Shown here: in pieces, positions 17,564 through 26,035 of the stretch | How positions within the stretch are numbered: position 1 is the first letter of the stretch | Layout: the number at the start of each line of letters is the position of its first letter | Origin: an uncultured Alphaproteobacteria bacterium | GTDB lineage: Bacteria > Pseudomonadota > Alphaproteobacteria > Caulobacterales > Caulobacteraceae | Assembly (NCBI GenBank): GCA_903822175.1 | Contig: CAIJOB010000012.1 | Coordinates: 124,001-188,000 of the forward strand | Direction of reading: 5' to 3' | Length of the DNA stretch: 64,000 nucleotides | Program-made: the position numbers and the translations under genes | Notes under the pieces: model-generated | The model's database searches: none | What the model saw: only the letters and a program-made list of their open reading frames with translations | What the model was told of the DNA's origin: nothing

Positions 17564-18754
17564 GTGCCCACCCTGAACAAGCTCTCTCGTCTGCCGGTGC
17601 TTGCGCTCCTGCTGCTGGTCGCGGCCTGCGGCGCCAAGCCGGTCCAGAAGCCGACCCGGACACCCGAGGTCGGCTATGTGGTCGTGACCACCCAGACCGT
17701 GCCGCTGGTGATCGAACTGGCCGGCCGCACCAACGCCTACGAGACCGCTGACGTGCGGCCGCAGGTCAACGGGGTGATCAAGGCCCGCCACTTCGTCGAG
17801 GGCAGCGTCGTCAAGAAGGGCCAGACCCTCTACGAGATCGATCCAAGCCTCTACCGCGCCGCCGTGGCCCAGGCCGAGGCCAGCCTGCAGAACGCCGAAG
17901 CCTCGCGTGCGGCCCTTGAAGCCAAGGCGGCCCGCTACAAGCCGCTGGCCGACATCGAAGCCGTCAGCAAGCAGGACTATACCGACGCCCAGGCCGCCGC
18001 CCGGTCGGCCACCGCTCAGGTCGCCATCAACAAGGCGAACCTGGAAACGGCCAAGATCAATCTGCAGTTCACCACCGTGCCCGCCCCGATCAACGGGCGC
18101 ATCGGCCGCTCGCTGGCCACGGTCGGCGCCCTGGTCACCAGCGGCCAGACGACGGCGCTCGCCTCGATCCAGCGGCTGGACCCGATCTTCGTGGACATCC
18201 AGCAGTCGAGCGCTGACCTGACCGCGCTGCGCCGCGAGCTGGCCTCGTCCAACGTGACCCCCTCGTCGGCGACCGCGCGCCTGACGCTCGATGACGGCAG
18301 CGAGTATTCCATCCCCGGCAAGGTCGACTTCGCTGAGCCGGTGGTGGACCAGAACACCGGCACGGTGACGCTGCGCGCCACCTTCGCCAACCCGACCGGC
18401 ATCCTGCTGCCCGGCATGTACGTCCGCGCCCACCTCAGCCAGGCGACGGCGCACGACGCGATGCTGATCCCGCAGACCGGCGTCACCCGCGATCCGCGCG
18501 GCAACGCCACCGTCTATGTCGTGGGTCCCGACAACAAGGCCGCCATCCGGCAGATCAAGGCCGACCGGACCATCGGCGACAAGTGGCTGGTCACCGCCGG
18601 CCTGGCGCCAGGCGACAAGGTGATCACCGAGGGCACCGACAAGGTGAAGCCCGGCCAAGCCGTGCATCCGGTTCCGGCGGGCTCGGCGCCGCGTCCGCCC
18701 GGCGGGCATGGCGGCGGGTCTCACGCAGGCGGCCACTCTGCGCCGGGTGGCTAG
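17564..18754 (+). CDS. RND efflux periplasmic adaptor lipoprotein
   Basis: About 396 aa. A lipoprotein signal (LPVLALLLLVAACG) is followed by an AcrA/MexA-type core: lipoyl half-motif PQVNGVIKARHFVEGSVVKKGQTLYEID, a helical hairpin (about 105-170), the second half-motif at TTVPAPINGRIG, and a beta-barrel. The C-terminus is Gly/His-rich. It links the pump and outer-membrane channel encoded next (6 bp and 4-bp overlap). The start is uncertain: GTG at 17564 is given, with TTG codons at 17558 and 17537 as alternatives. Confidence 0.92.
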   Translation: MPTLNKLSRLPVLALLLLVAACGAKPVQKPTRTPEVGYVVVTTQTVPLVIELAGRTNAYETADVRPQVNGVIKARHFVEGSVVKKGQTLYEIDPSLYRAAVAQAEASLQNAEASRAALEAKAARYKPLADIEAVSKQDYTDAQAAARSATAQVAINKANLETAKINLQFTTVPAPINGRIGRSLATVGALVTSGQTTALASIQRLDPIFVDIQQSSADLTALRRELASSNVTPSSATARLTLDDGSEYSIPGKVDFAEPVVDQNTGTVTLRATFANPTGILLPGMYVRAHLSQATAHDAMLIPQTGVTRDPRGNATVYVVGPDNKAAIRQIKADRTIGDKWLVTAGLAPGDKVITEGTDKVKPGQAVHPVPAGSAPRPPGGHGGGSHAGGHSAPGG

Positions 18755-18760
18755 ACCCGC

Positions 18761-21700
18761 ATGATCTCGCGCATTTTCATCGACCGACCGGTCTTCGCCT
18801 GGGTGATCGCGATCGTGATCATGCTGGCGGGCCTGGGCTCGATCTTCACGCTGTCGGTTGAGCAATACCCCGACATCGCCCCGCCGCAGGTCAACATCCG
18901 CGCCACCTATCCCGGCGCCTCGGCTGAGGTGCTGGAAAACAGCGTCACACAGATCGTCGAGCAGCAGCTCACCGGCATCGACGGGCTGATCTATTTCCAG
19001 TCGACGTCCGACTCGAGCGGCAACGTCACGGTCACCGTCACCTTCGTGAAGGGCACCAACCCGGACATCGCCCAGGTGCAGGTGCAGAACAAGGTGCAGG
19101 CGGCGATCCCACGATTGCCCCAGGAAGTGCAGCAACAGGGCCTGATCGTCACCAAGTCCAATCCGGACTTCCTGCTGATCACCTCGATCTTCGACACCAC
19201 CGACCGGCAGTCCAGCGCCGACGTCTCCGACTACGTCGTCTCCAACCTGCAGGAGCCCGTCGGGCGCATCGCAGGCGTCGGCGACATCCGCGTGTTCGGC
19301 GCCCAGTACGCCATGCGCATCTGGCTCGATCCCTACAAGCTGGCCGGCGTCAAGCTACAGCCCAGCGACGTGATCAGCGCGCTGCAGGCGCAGAACACCC
19401 AGGTCGCCGCCGGCCAGATCGGCTCTCTGCCTTCGAACGCCGGCCAGATGCTGAACGCGACGGTCACCGCCCACTCGCGGCTGAACACGGTCGAGCAGTT
19501 CAACAAGATCATCCTGAAGACCCAGAGCGACGGCTCCCACGTCCTCCTGAGCGATGTCGCGCGGGTGGAATTGGGCAGCGAGAACTACGGCACGATCAGC
19601 CGCCTGAACGGCCACCCGGCCTCGGGAATCGCGGTCTCGCTGTCCCCAGGCGCCGACGCGCTGAAGACCGCCGAACTGGTCCGCGCCGCCATTACCGAGC
19701 GGGCCAAGTCGTTCCCGCCGGGCTACGCCTACGCCTTCCCCAACGACGCGACCGCCTACATCAAGCTCAGCGTGCGCGAGGTCGTCCAGACGCTGGCCGA
19801 GGCCATCGTCCTGGTGGTCATCGTGATGTTCATCTTCCTGCAGAGCTGGCGCGCGACCCTGATCCCGGCGATCGCCGTTCCGGTGGTGCTGCTGGGCACC
19901 TTCGGCATCCTGGCCATCTTCCATTTCAGCATCAACGTCCTGACTCTGTTCGGCCTGGTGCTCTCCATCGGCCTTCTGGTCGATGACGCCATCGTCGTGG
20001 TGGAGAACGTCGAGCGGGTGATGGCCGAGGAGCCCGGAATCTCACCGCGCGAGGCCACTATCAAATCGATGGACCAGGTGCAGACCGCCCTGATCGCCAT
20101 CGCGCTGGTGCTGTCGGCGGTGTTCCTGCCCATGGCCTTCTTCGGCGGGTCGGTGGGGGTGATCTACCGCCAGTTCTCGCTGACCATCGTCTCGTCCATG
20201 GTGCTGTCGGTGCTGGTGGCCCTGGTGCTGTCGCCGGCGCTGGCCGCCACCCTGCTGAAGCGCCCGGGCACGGAGCACCATAGCGGCAACTTCCTCGACC
20301 GCGGCCTGACGAAGTTCGGCGCCTGGTTCAACACCTGGTTCGCGCGCACCGCCGACCGCTACCACAACGGCGTCAAGTGGATCATCGGCAAGATGCGGCT
20401 GGCCATGCTGGTCTACGCCGCCCTGGTGGCGATCCTGATCGTGGTGTTCATGCGCCTGCCCACCAGCTTCCTGCCGCAGGAAGACCAGGGCACCGCTCAG
20501 ATCCAGTACACGCTCCCGCCCGGCGCCACGATGGAGCGCACCCTGGCGGCGGTGCATAAGATCGAGACCTATTTCCTGACCAAGGAGAAGGCCAACGTCA
20601 CCGCCGTCTATGCGGTCGTTGGCCGGAGCAATCAGGGTTCGGCCCAGAACGCCGGACAGGGCTTCATCTCCTTCGCACCCTGGGACGACCGCAAGGGCGT
20701 GCAGAACGCCGCGCCGGCGATCACCCAGCGCGCCACCCGCGCGCTCGGCGGCCAGCTTCGCGACGCCCAGTTCTTCGCCCTCAACCCAGCGCCGGTGCGC
20801 GGCCTTGGCCAGTCCAGCGGCTTCACCATGGAGCTGCTCAACACCGGTGGTCTCAGCCGCCAGCAGTTCAAGAGCGAGATGCGTGAGCTGCTGGCCCAGG
20901 CCAAGGAGGACCCGGTCATCACCGGCGTTCGCCAGAACGCGCTGGACGACACCCCGACCCTATCCGTCGATATCGACGAGCAGAAGGTCGGCGCGCTCGG
21001 CATTGCGCAGCAGCAGGTCGACCAGACGCTCGCCACCGCCTGGGGCGGCAACTACGTCAACGACTTCGTCGACCGCGGCCGGGTGAAGCGGGTGTTCGTG
21101 CAGGGCGACGCGCAATATCGCAGCCGGCCCGAGGACCTCAGCAACTGGTACGTCCGCACGGCCAGCGGTGAGATGGCGCCTTTCTCGTCCTTCGCCCGCA
21201 TCAACTGGGCCCAGGCGCCCTCGGCGCTGGGCCGCTTCAACGGCGTCTCCAACTACGAGATCCAGGGCGACGCCGGGGCCGGCAAGAGCTCCGGCGAGGC
21301 CATGGACCACATCGCCGCAATCGCCGCGAAGCTGCCCGGGACCTCGGTCGCCTGGAGCGGCCTCTCCTACCAGGAGCGGCTGTCCGGCGGGCAGGCGCCG
21401 TTCCTCTACGGCGTCTCGCTGGTCGTCGTCTTCCTCTGCCTGGCGGCGCTTTATGAGAGCTGGTCGGTGCCGTTCTCGGTGATGCTGGTGATCCCGCTCG
21501 GCCTATTGGGCGCGGCCATCGCCGTGGCGGCGCGCGGCCTCACCAACGACGTCTATTTCCAGGTCGGCCTTTTGACCACCATGGGCCTGTCGGCGAAGAA
21601 CGCGATTCTGATCGTCGAGTTCGCCGAGGCCGCCGAGCAGCGCGGCGCCAAACCGCTCGAGGCGGCCTTGCAGGCCGCACGCCTGCGCCTGCGGCCGATC

Positions 21701-21955
21701 CTGATGACCAGCCTGGCCTTCATGTTCGGCGTCTTCCCGCTGGCCATCGCCGTCGGCGCCGGCGCCCAGAGCCGGATCGCCATCGGCACCGCGGTCATGG
21801 GTGGCATGCTGACCGCCACCGCCATCGCCATCTTCTATGTGCCGATGTTCTTCGTGATGGTGCGGATGATCTTCAAGAGCCGCCACCACACCCCCGAACC
21901 CGTCGCCGCACACGCGGCGCCCGCGCCCGCGCCGTCTCCCGGACCCGCCGAATGA
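18761..21955 (+). CDS. RND multidrug efflux permease, HAE1/AcrB type
   Basis: 1064 aa, the usual AcrB length. It begins ISRIFIDRPVFAWVIAIVIM and has two sets of TM helices with large periplasmic loops. GLLVDDAIVVVENVERVM carries the paired proton-relay aspartates. It exports hydrophobic or amphiphilic drugs, detergents or metabolites using the proton gradient and works with the flanking adaptor and channel. No local regulator gene is adjacent, so control is unknown. Confidence 0.96.
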   Translation: MISRIFIDRPVFAWVIAIVIMLAGLGSIFTLSVEQYPDIAPPQVNIRATYPGASAEVLENSVTQIVEQQLTGIDGLIYFQSTSDSSGNVTVTVTFVKGTNPDIAQVQVQNKVQAAIPRLPQEVQQQGLIVTKSNPDFLLITSIFDTTDRQSSADVSDYVVSNLQEPVGRIAGVGDIRVFGAQYAMRIWLDPYKLAGVKLQPSDVISALQAQNTQVAAGQIGSLPSNAGQMLNATVTAHSRLNTVEQFNKIILKTQSDGSHVLLSDVARVELGSENYGTISRLNGHPASGIAVSLSPGADALKTAELVRAAITERAKSFPPGYAYAFPNDATAYIKLSVREVVQTLAEAIVLVVIVMFIFLQSWRATLIPAIAVPVVLLGTFGILAIFHFSINVLTLFGLVLSIGLLVDDAIVVVENVERVMAEEPGISPREATIKSMDQVQTALIAIALVLSAVFLPMAFFGGSVGVIYRQFSLTIVSSMVLSVLVALVLSPALAATLLKRPGTEHHSGNFLDRGLTKFGAWFNTWFARTADRYHNGVKWIIGKMRLAMLVYAALVAILIVVFMRLPTSFLPQEDQGTAQIQYTLPPGATMERTLAAVHKIETYFLTKEKANVTAVYAVVGRSNQGSAQNAGQGFISFAPWDDRKGVQNAAPAITQRATRALGGQLRDAQFFALNPAPVRGLGQSSGFTMELLNTGGLSRQQFKSEMRELLAQAKEDPVITGVRQNALDDTPTLSVDIDEQKVGALGIAQQQVDQTLATAWGGNYVNDFVDRGRVKRVFVQGDAQYRSRPEDLSNWYVRTASGEMAPFSSFARINWAQAPSALGRFNGVSNYEIQGDAGAGKSSGEAMDHIAAIAAKLPGTSVAWSGLSYQERLSGGQAPFLYGVSLVVVFLCLAALYESWSVPFSVMLVIPLGLLGAAIAVAARGLTNDVYFQVGLLTTMGLSAKNAILIVEFAEAAEQRGAKPLEAALQAARLRLRPILMTSLAFMFGVFPLAIAVGAGAQSRIAIGTAVMGGMLTATAIAIFYVPMFFVMVRMIFKSRHHTPEPVAAHAAPAPAPSPGPAE

Positions 21956-23406
21956 GGCGTCTGGTCGCCGTCCTGCTCTGCGGCGCAACGCTCAGCGCCT
22001 GCACGCTGGAGCCGCACTATGTGCGCCCGACCGCGGCCGTGCCGCAGACCTGGCCCGTGGGCGCGGCCTACCCCACGCAGAGCGCCGACGCCCTGCCCTC
22101 GCTCAGCTACCGCGACGTCTTCAAGGACACCCATCTGCAGACGGTCATCGGCCAGGCGATCGCCAACAATCAGGACCTGCAGATCGCGCTGGCCAACGTC
22201 ACCATCGCGCGCTCGCAGTACCGGGTGCAGCGCGCGGCCCTGCTGCCGAAAATCAACGCCGGCGGCGGCTTCGCCGAGGCGAATGGCAAGGTCCAGGTGA
22301 TCGGGCCGGGCGGCGTGGTGTCCGCGCCGCGCGAGACCACCCGGGCCTACGATGTCGACGTCGGCTTCTCGTCCTTCGAGCTCGACCTGTTCGGCCGCCT
22401 GCGTTCGCTGAGCCACGCCGCCCAGCAGCAGTATCTGGCCAGCGAGGCCGGCGTCCATGCCGCCCGCCTGACCCTGGTCGCCGAGGTGGCCGCCGCCTAT
22501 CTGACGCTCGCCACCGACCGCAGCCTGCTTGCCATCTCGAACGACACCGTCGTCAGCGCCCAGCGCTCCGTCGACCTCACTCAGGCCAGGCTATCCGGCG
22601 GCATCGCGCCGCGCACCGACCTGCGCCAGGCCCAGACGGTGCTGGAGCAGGCCAAGTCCGACCAAGCCAACCTCACCACCCTGGTCGCCCAGGACCGCAA
22701 TGCGCTGGAGCTGCTGGCGGGCGCGCGGGTGGCCGACGCCGACCTGCCGGCCTCCATCGAGAGCGTCGAGGGCTTGCTGACCGAGGTCCCGGCGGGCCTC
22801 GACTCCCGCATCCTGCTGCGCCGCCCCGATGTGGTGCAGGCCGAGTACAAGCTGCGCGCCGCCAATGCCCAGATCGGAGCCGCCCGCGCCAACTTCTTCC
22901 CGATCATCGACCTGACCGCGCTCGCCGGTGCGGCGAGCCCGGCGCTGGGGCAGCTGTTCAACGGCAAGAACTTCAACTGGAACACTGGCGGGACGATCAC
23001 CCAGCCGATCTTCGCCGGCGGCGCCAACGTCGCCAACCTGGCGCTCTCCAAGGGCCAGCGCGACCTGACGCTCGCCCAGTACCAACTGGCCATCCAGACC
23101 GCCTTCCGCGAGGTCTCCGACGCGCTGGCGCGCCGCGGCACCGTCAATACCCAGATGGCCGCCCAGGACGCGCTGGTGGCCGCCGCGACCGACGACTACA
23201 ACCTCGACTTGGCGCGCTATCAGCAGGGGATCGACCCCTATCTCAACACGCTCCTCGCCCAGCGCACCCTCTATCAGGCCCGCCAGAGCCAGGCCTCGAC
23301 CCGCCTGATCCGCGCCGACAGCCTGGTGACCCTGTACCGCACCCTCGGCGGCGACCAACTGATCGACGGCGGCCCGTCCGCGCCGACAGCGAAGGGCAAG
23401 GACTAG
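21952..23406 (+). CDS. Outer-membrane efflux channel lipoprotein, OprM/NodT type
   Basis: 484 aa with a lipobox near residue 17 (LLCGATLSACTLEPHY) and the duplicated outer-membrane-factor repeat (GLDSRILLRRPDVVQAEYKLRAANAQIGAARANFFP). It forms the trimeric outer-membrane exit duct for the upstream pump. The ATG overlaps the permease stop (ATGA), completing a three-gene efflux operon. Confidence 0.95.
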   Translation: MRRLVAVLLCGATLSACTLEPHYVRPTAAVPQTWPVGAAYPTQSADALPSLSYRDVFKDTHLQTVIGQAIANNQDLQIALANVTIARSQYRVQRAALLPKINAGGGFAEANGKVQVIGPGGVVSAPRETTRAYDVDVGFSSFELDLFGRLRSLSHAAQQQYLASEAGVHAARLTLVAEVAAAYLTLATDRSLLAISNDTVVSAQRSVDLTQARLSGGIAPRTDLRQAQTVLEQAKSDQANLTTLVAQDRNALELLAGARVADADLPASIESVEGLLTEVPAGLDSRILLRRPDVVQAEYKLRAANAQIGAARANFFPIIDLTALAGAASPALGQLFNGKNFNWNTGGTITQPIFAGGANVANLALSKGQRDLTLAQYQLAIQTAFREVSDALARRGTVNTQMAAQDALVAAATDDYNLDLARYQQGIDPYLNTLLAQRTLYQARQSQASTRLIRADSLVTLYRTLGGDQLIDGGPSAPTAKGKD

Positions 23407-23495
23407 TCCCCTTCACCCTGGGGCACGCTTGTCGCGAGCCCGGCGCGGACTAAGGTGGCGCCTCAGACAGACCGATTTGCAGCGGGAGACGCGTG

Positions 23496-24701
23496 ATGGC
23501 CGATTTCGGAGCCGACCTCGAACTCGAGGATTTCCGCAAGGAAGCCGCCGCCTGGCTTGACGCCAACTTCCCCAAGTCGCTGGCGGGCAAGGGCCAGCTC
23601 GCCATGTCCGAGCGCTCCAGCCAAGGCCCCGACCTCGCCCAGTGGCGCAAGGCCATCGGTGAAAAGGGCTGGGCGACGCCCACCTGGCCGGCCCAGTACG
23701 GCGGCGGCGGCCTGTCGCCGAAGCAGGCCCGCGTCCTGGCCGCCGAGATGGGCAAGATCGGCGCCTTCAATCCGCTGCTGTTCGGCATGGGCGTGACCAT
23801 GATCGGCCCGACCATCATGGACTATGGCACCGAGGCGCAGAAGGCCCAGCACATCCCGCCCATCGTGCGCGGCGAGGTGCAGTGGTGCGTCGGCTATTCC
23901 GAGCCCAACGCCGGCTCCGACCTAGCTTCCCTGCAGACCAAGGCCGTCGACGCCGGCGACCACTGGGTGATCAACGGCCAAAAGACTTGGACCAGCGGCG
24001 CGCAATATTCCGACTGGTGCGGCTGCCTGGTGCGCACCGACCCCAGCGCGAAGAAGCACGACGGCATCTCCTTCATGCTGATCGACATGCATCAGCCGCA
24101 GATCGAGACCCGCCCCATCGCGCTGATCGCCGGCGCCTCGCCGTTCTGCGAGACCTTCTTTACCGACGCCACCGCGCCCAAGGACGCCCTGCTCGGTCAG
24201 CTCAACGTCGGCTGGACCGTGGGTAAGCGCCTGCTGCAGCACGAGCGCGCCAGCCAGACCGGCGCCATCGGCGGCAGCCGCACCGCGCCGCTTAGCCAGA
24301 TCGCCAAGAAGTACGTCGAGGTCGACGCCGATGGCCGCATCGCCGACCTGGACCTTCGCACCCGCCTCGTGCGCCACGAGATGGACGCTAAGACCCACGC
24401 GCTGACGCTGGCCCGCGTCATGGCCGAGTCCAAGGAAGCCAACGGGGCCACCAACGGCGCGTCTGTCCTGAAGAACTCGGCCACGCACGTGGCGCAAACG
24501 CGCGCCGAACTGACGCTGGAGATCATGGGCGCCCAGGGCCTGGGCTGGCAGGGCGACGACTTCACACGCGAGGAGATCGAAACCGTGCGCGGTTGGCTCG
24601 GCGGCAAGGCGATGTCGATCTACGGCGGCTCGGCCGAGATCCAGAACAACATTATCTCCAAGCGCATCCTGGCCCTGCCGGACAACACCCAATCGACTTG
24701 A
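23496..24701 (+). CDS. Acyl-CoA dehydrogenase family protein
   Basis: 401 aa. The FAD-dependent ACAD fold is clear from GYSEPNAGSDLASLQTKAV in the middle domain, the WVINGQKTWTSGAQ strand and the C-terminal GGSAEIQNNIISKRILALP. It oxidises an acyl-CoA thioester to the enoyl form; chain preference is unknown. The ATG at 23496 has GGGAG 7 bp upstream, with a GTG three bases earlier as alternative. It stands alone; the next 485 bp contain no convincing larger gene. Confidence 0.92.
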   Translation: MADFGADLELEDFRKEAAAWLDANFPKSLAGKGQLAMSERSSQGPDLAQWRKAIGEKGWATPTWPAQYGGGGLSPKQARVLAAEMGKIGAFNPLLFGMGVTMIGPTIMDYGTEAQKAQHIPPIVRGEVQWCVGYSEPNAGSDLASLQTKAVDAGDHWVINGQKTWTSGAQYSDWCGCLVRTDPSAKKHDGISFMLIDMHQPQIETRPIALIAGASPFCETFFTDATAPKDALLGQLNVGWTVGKRLLQHERASQTGAIGGSRTAPLSQIAKKYVEVDADGRIADLDLRTRLVRHEMDAKTHALTLARVMAESKEANGATNGASVLKNSATHVAQTRAELTLEIMGAQGLGWQGDDFTREEIETVRGWLGGKAMSIYGGSAEIQNNIISKRILALPDNTQST

Positions 24702-25186
24702 GAGCGGGGGGCCCAGACGCAAGAAAGGCCGCCCTTGCGGACGGCCTCTGCCGCTTCATTTGAACCGCGCAGGACCGAAATCCTGGAAGCGCCGCGGGGC
24801 CCCTCGCCCTGACGGCCGGGTGACCGACCGCCGTTGCCTGATTTGTGCGCGCGACCCTTGAGGGTGGCAAGCGCCAGGACGACGCAGCCCGACGGTTCGC
24901 CTTACGCTGTAGCGTCAATGCCACGCCGCGAAATGGCCCCATTGGGACCCAGCCCCGGCCACATCGCCCCGCTCTTCTGGGCTCGTCGGTCGACCGGCTT
25001 CCGGTCCGGACCTTGAACAGCCCCCCAGCCCGCCGAATTGGGCGCCGGTCGGCCGACACCTCCTTCAAAAGCCCCGCCGACCCGTCGGAGACGCTTGGCT
25101 TCGAGTGGTGGGCAGCGCACGTAGCGTTCCCACTGGCTGAGCTTTGGCCGACTGCTGACCGCCCCGCCCCGTGGAGGGAGCAGGCC
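24702..25186. other. Gene-poor interval between acd and the TIR-STAND cassette
   Basis: 485 bp with no open frame that looks coding; the longest is an Arg/Ser/Ala-rich frame on the minus strand with no domain or convincing ribosome site. Besides the hairpin at 24726-24747 there are several short stem-loops (for example ACCCT-TG-AGGGT near 24855). I could not match the stretch to tRNA, tmRNA, RNase P, SRP or 6S RNA by eye. It may hold promoter or decayed sequence at an insertion edge. Confidence 0.5.
24726..24747. terminator. Hairpin after acyl-CoA dehydrogenase
   Basis: AGGCCG at 24726-24731 pairs with CGGCCT at 24742-24747 around a 10-base loop, 25 bp after the acd stop. A T-rich tail (TTTCTT) follows only on the minus strand, so termination of the plus-strand gene is plausible but not clear-cut. 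Confidence 0.4.
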
Positions 25187-25246
25187 ATGCTGAAGCCCGC
25201 CGTTCTTGTTCTGACCTTGCTGGCGGGCACGGCGGGGCTTGGCTAG
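25187..25246 (+). CDS. Possible 19-aa hydrophobic micro-ORF
   Basis: ATG to TAG encodes MLKPAVLVLTLLAGTAGLG, preceded by GGAGGG 8 bp upstream, one of the better ribosome sites here. It looks like a signal peptide or a very small membrane peptide. Its stop overlaps the stop of the convergent cassette gene, so it ends exactly where the cassette begins. It may be the 5' remnant of a secreted-protein gene cut off by insertion of the cassette, or a true micro-protein, or chance. Confidence 0.35.
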   Translation: MLKPAVLVLTLLAGTAGLG

Positions 25247-25950
25247 GCCTCATAGACCAGACGGTGCATGTCGGCGCGGTAGGCCATGAGCTTGGCGTTG
25301 ACCTCAAGAAGGCTCTTCGTGAGCTCACTGTAGGCTGGGAACCGCTTCTGGACGGCCTGGGGCTCTTCATAGGCGGCGCGGGATTTGAGCTGATGCTCAT
25401 GCCAGCCGCGAAAGCGGGCCTGCCACTGGGTCAGATGCGGACGCAGGCCGGTGTTGAGCACATCCACCGAGAGGTTGACGATCTTGCGCGTGCTGTCGTC
25501 CGACAGGCGCGAAACCGGGATCGACTTGATCAGGTCTCGCGTCACCGCGAAGAACTCGCGCCAGGAATCGTAGACCTCGGCGATAACGTCGTTCTCAAGG
25601 TCGATGGCCAATCCGATCTTGCGCGTGCTGAGCTCCACCCAGACTTCGTAGGCGATCTGCCGATCCAGGTCATTCGGCCGTAGTCGGACCTTGGCCGGCC
25701 CGGCGTCGACCTCCACCTCCGCAACCTGCAATGTCTTCAACTGCCGGCCCACCCCGCGACGCGTCAGCACGAAGACAGCCGCGGCCGCGATCAAGAGCCC
25801 CACGCCCCAGGCATTGCCGTGCACCGAAAACTCCGACTTCGCCCGATCGAAGTCGAGGCCGATCAGCGCGACCGGCGCCGCCTCCGACGGTTTGGAGCCC
25901 GCTGCGGCCGACGCCGCCGCGCCAGCGGCAGGCGCAGGATTCGCCATCAT
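25243..25950 (-). CDS. Single-pass membrane protein, third gene of TIR-STAND cassette
   Basis: 235 aa. A low-complexity Ala/Pro N-terminus (1-28) and short linker are followed by one hydrophobic helix (about 46-63, AWGVGLLIAAAAVFVLT), a basic stop-transfer (RRGVGRQ), and a 165-residue soluble domain with LRPNDLDRQIAYEVWVELST and LENDVIAEVYDSWREFF. That domain is mainly helical, with many aromatics and charges, and looks like a conserved globular family I cannot name. GGAGGAG precedes the ATG at 25950. It follows the STAND gene by 85 bp on the same strand. It could be a membrane effector, an anchor for the NTPase or an inhibitor; none is proven. Confidence 0.8.
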   Translation of the reverse strand: MMANPAPAAGAAASAAAGSKPSEAAPVALIGLDFDRAKSEFSVHGNAWGVGLLIAAAAVFVLTRRGVGRQLKTLQVAEVEVDAGPAKVRLRPNDLDRQIAYEVWVELSTRKIGLAIDLENDVIAEVYDSWREFFAVTRDLIKSIPVSRLSDDSTRKIVNLSVDVLNTGLRPHLTQWQARFRGWHEHQLKSRAAYEEPQAVQKRFPAYSELTKSLLEVNAKLMAYRADMHRLVYEA

Positions 25951-26035
25951 GGCCGCCTCTCCTCCGCGGGCGGCCGCGGGAGCATAGGTGAGGCCGCGTC
26001 TTCGCCGGCCCGCTCCGGATTTGAGCGCTGACCCA

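Noticed and set aside
24652..25230. 192-codon minus-strand frame in the acd-cassette gap
   Set aside because: Low-complexity Arg/Ser/Ala translation, no ribosome site or domain, and partly antisense to acd.
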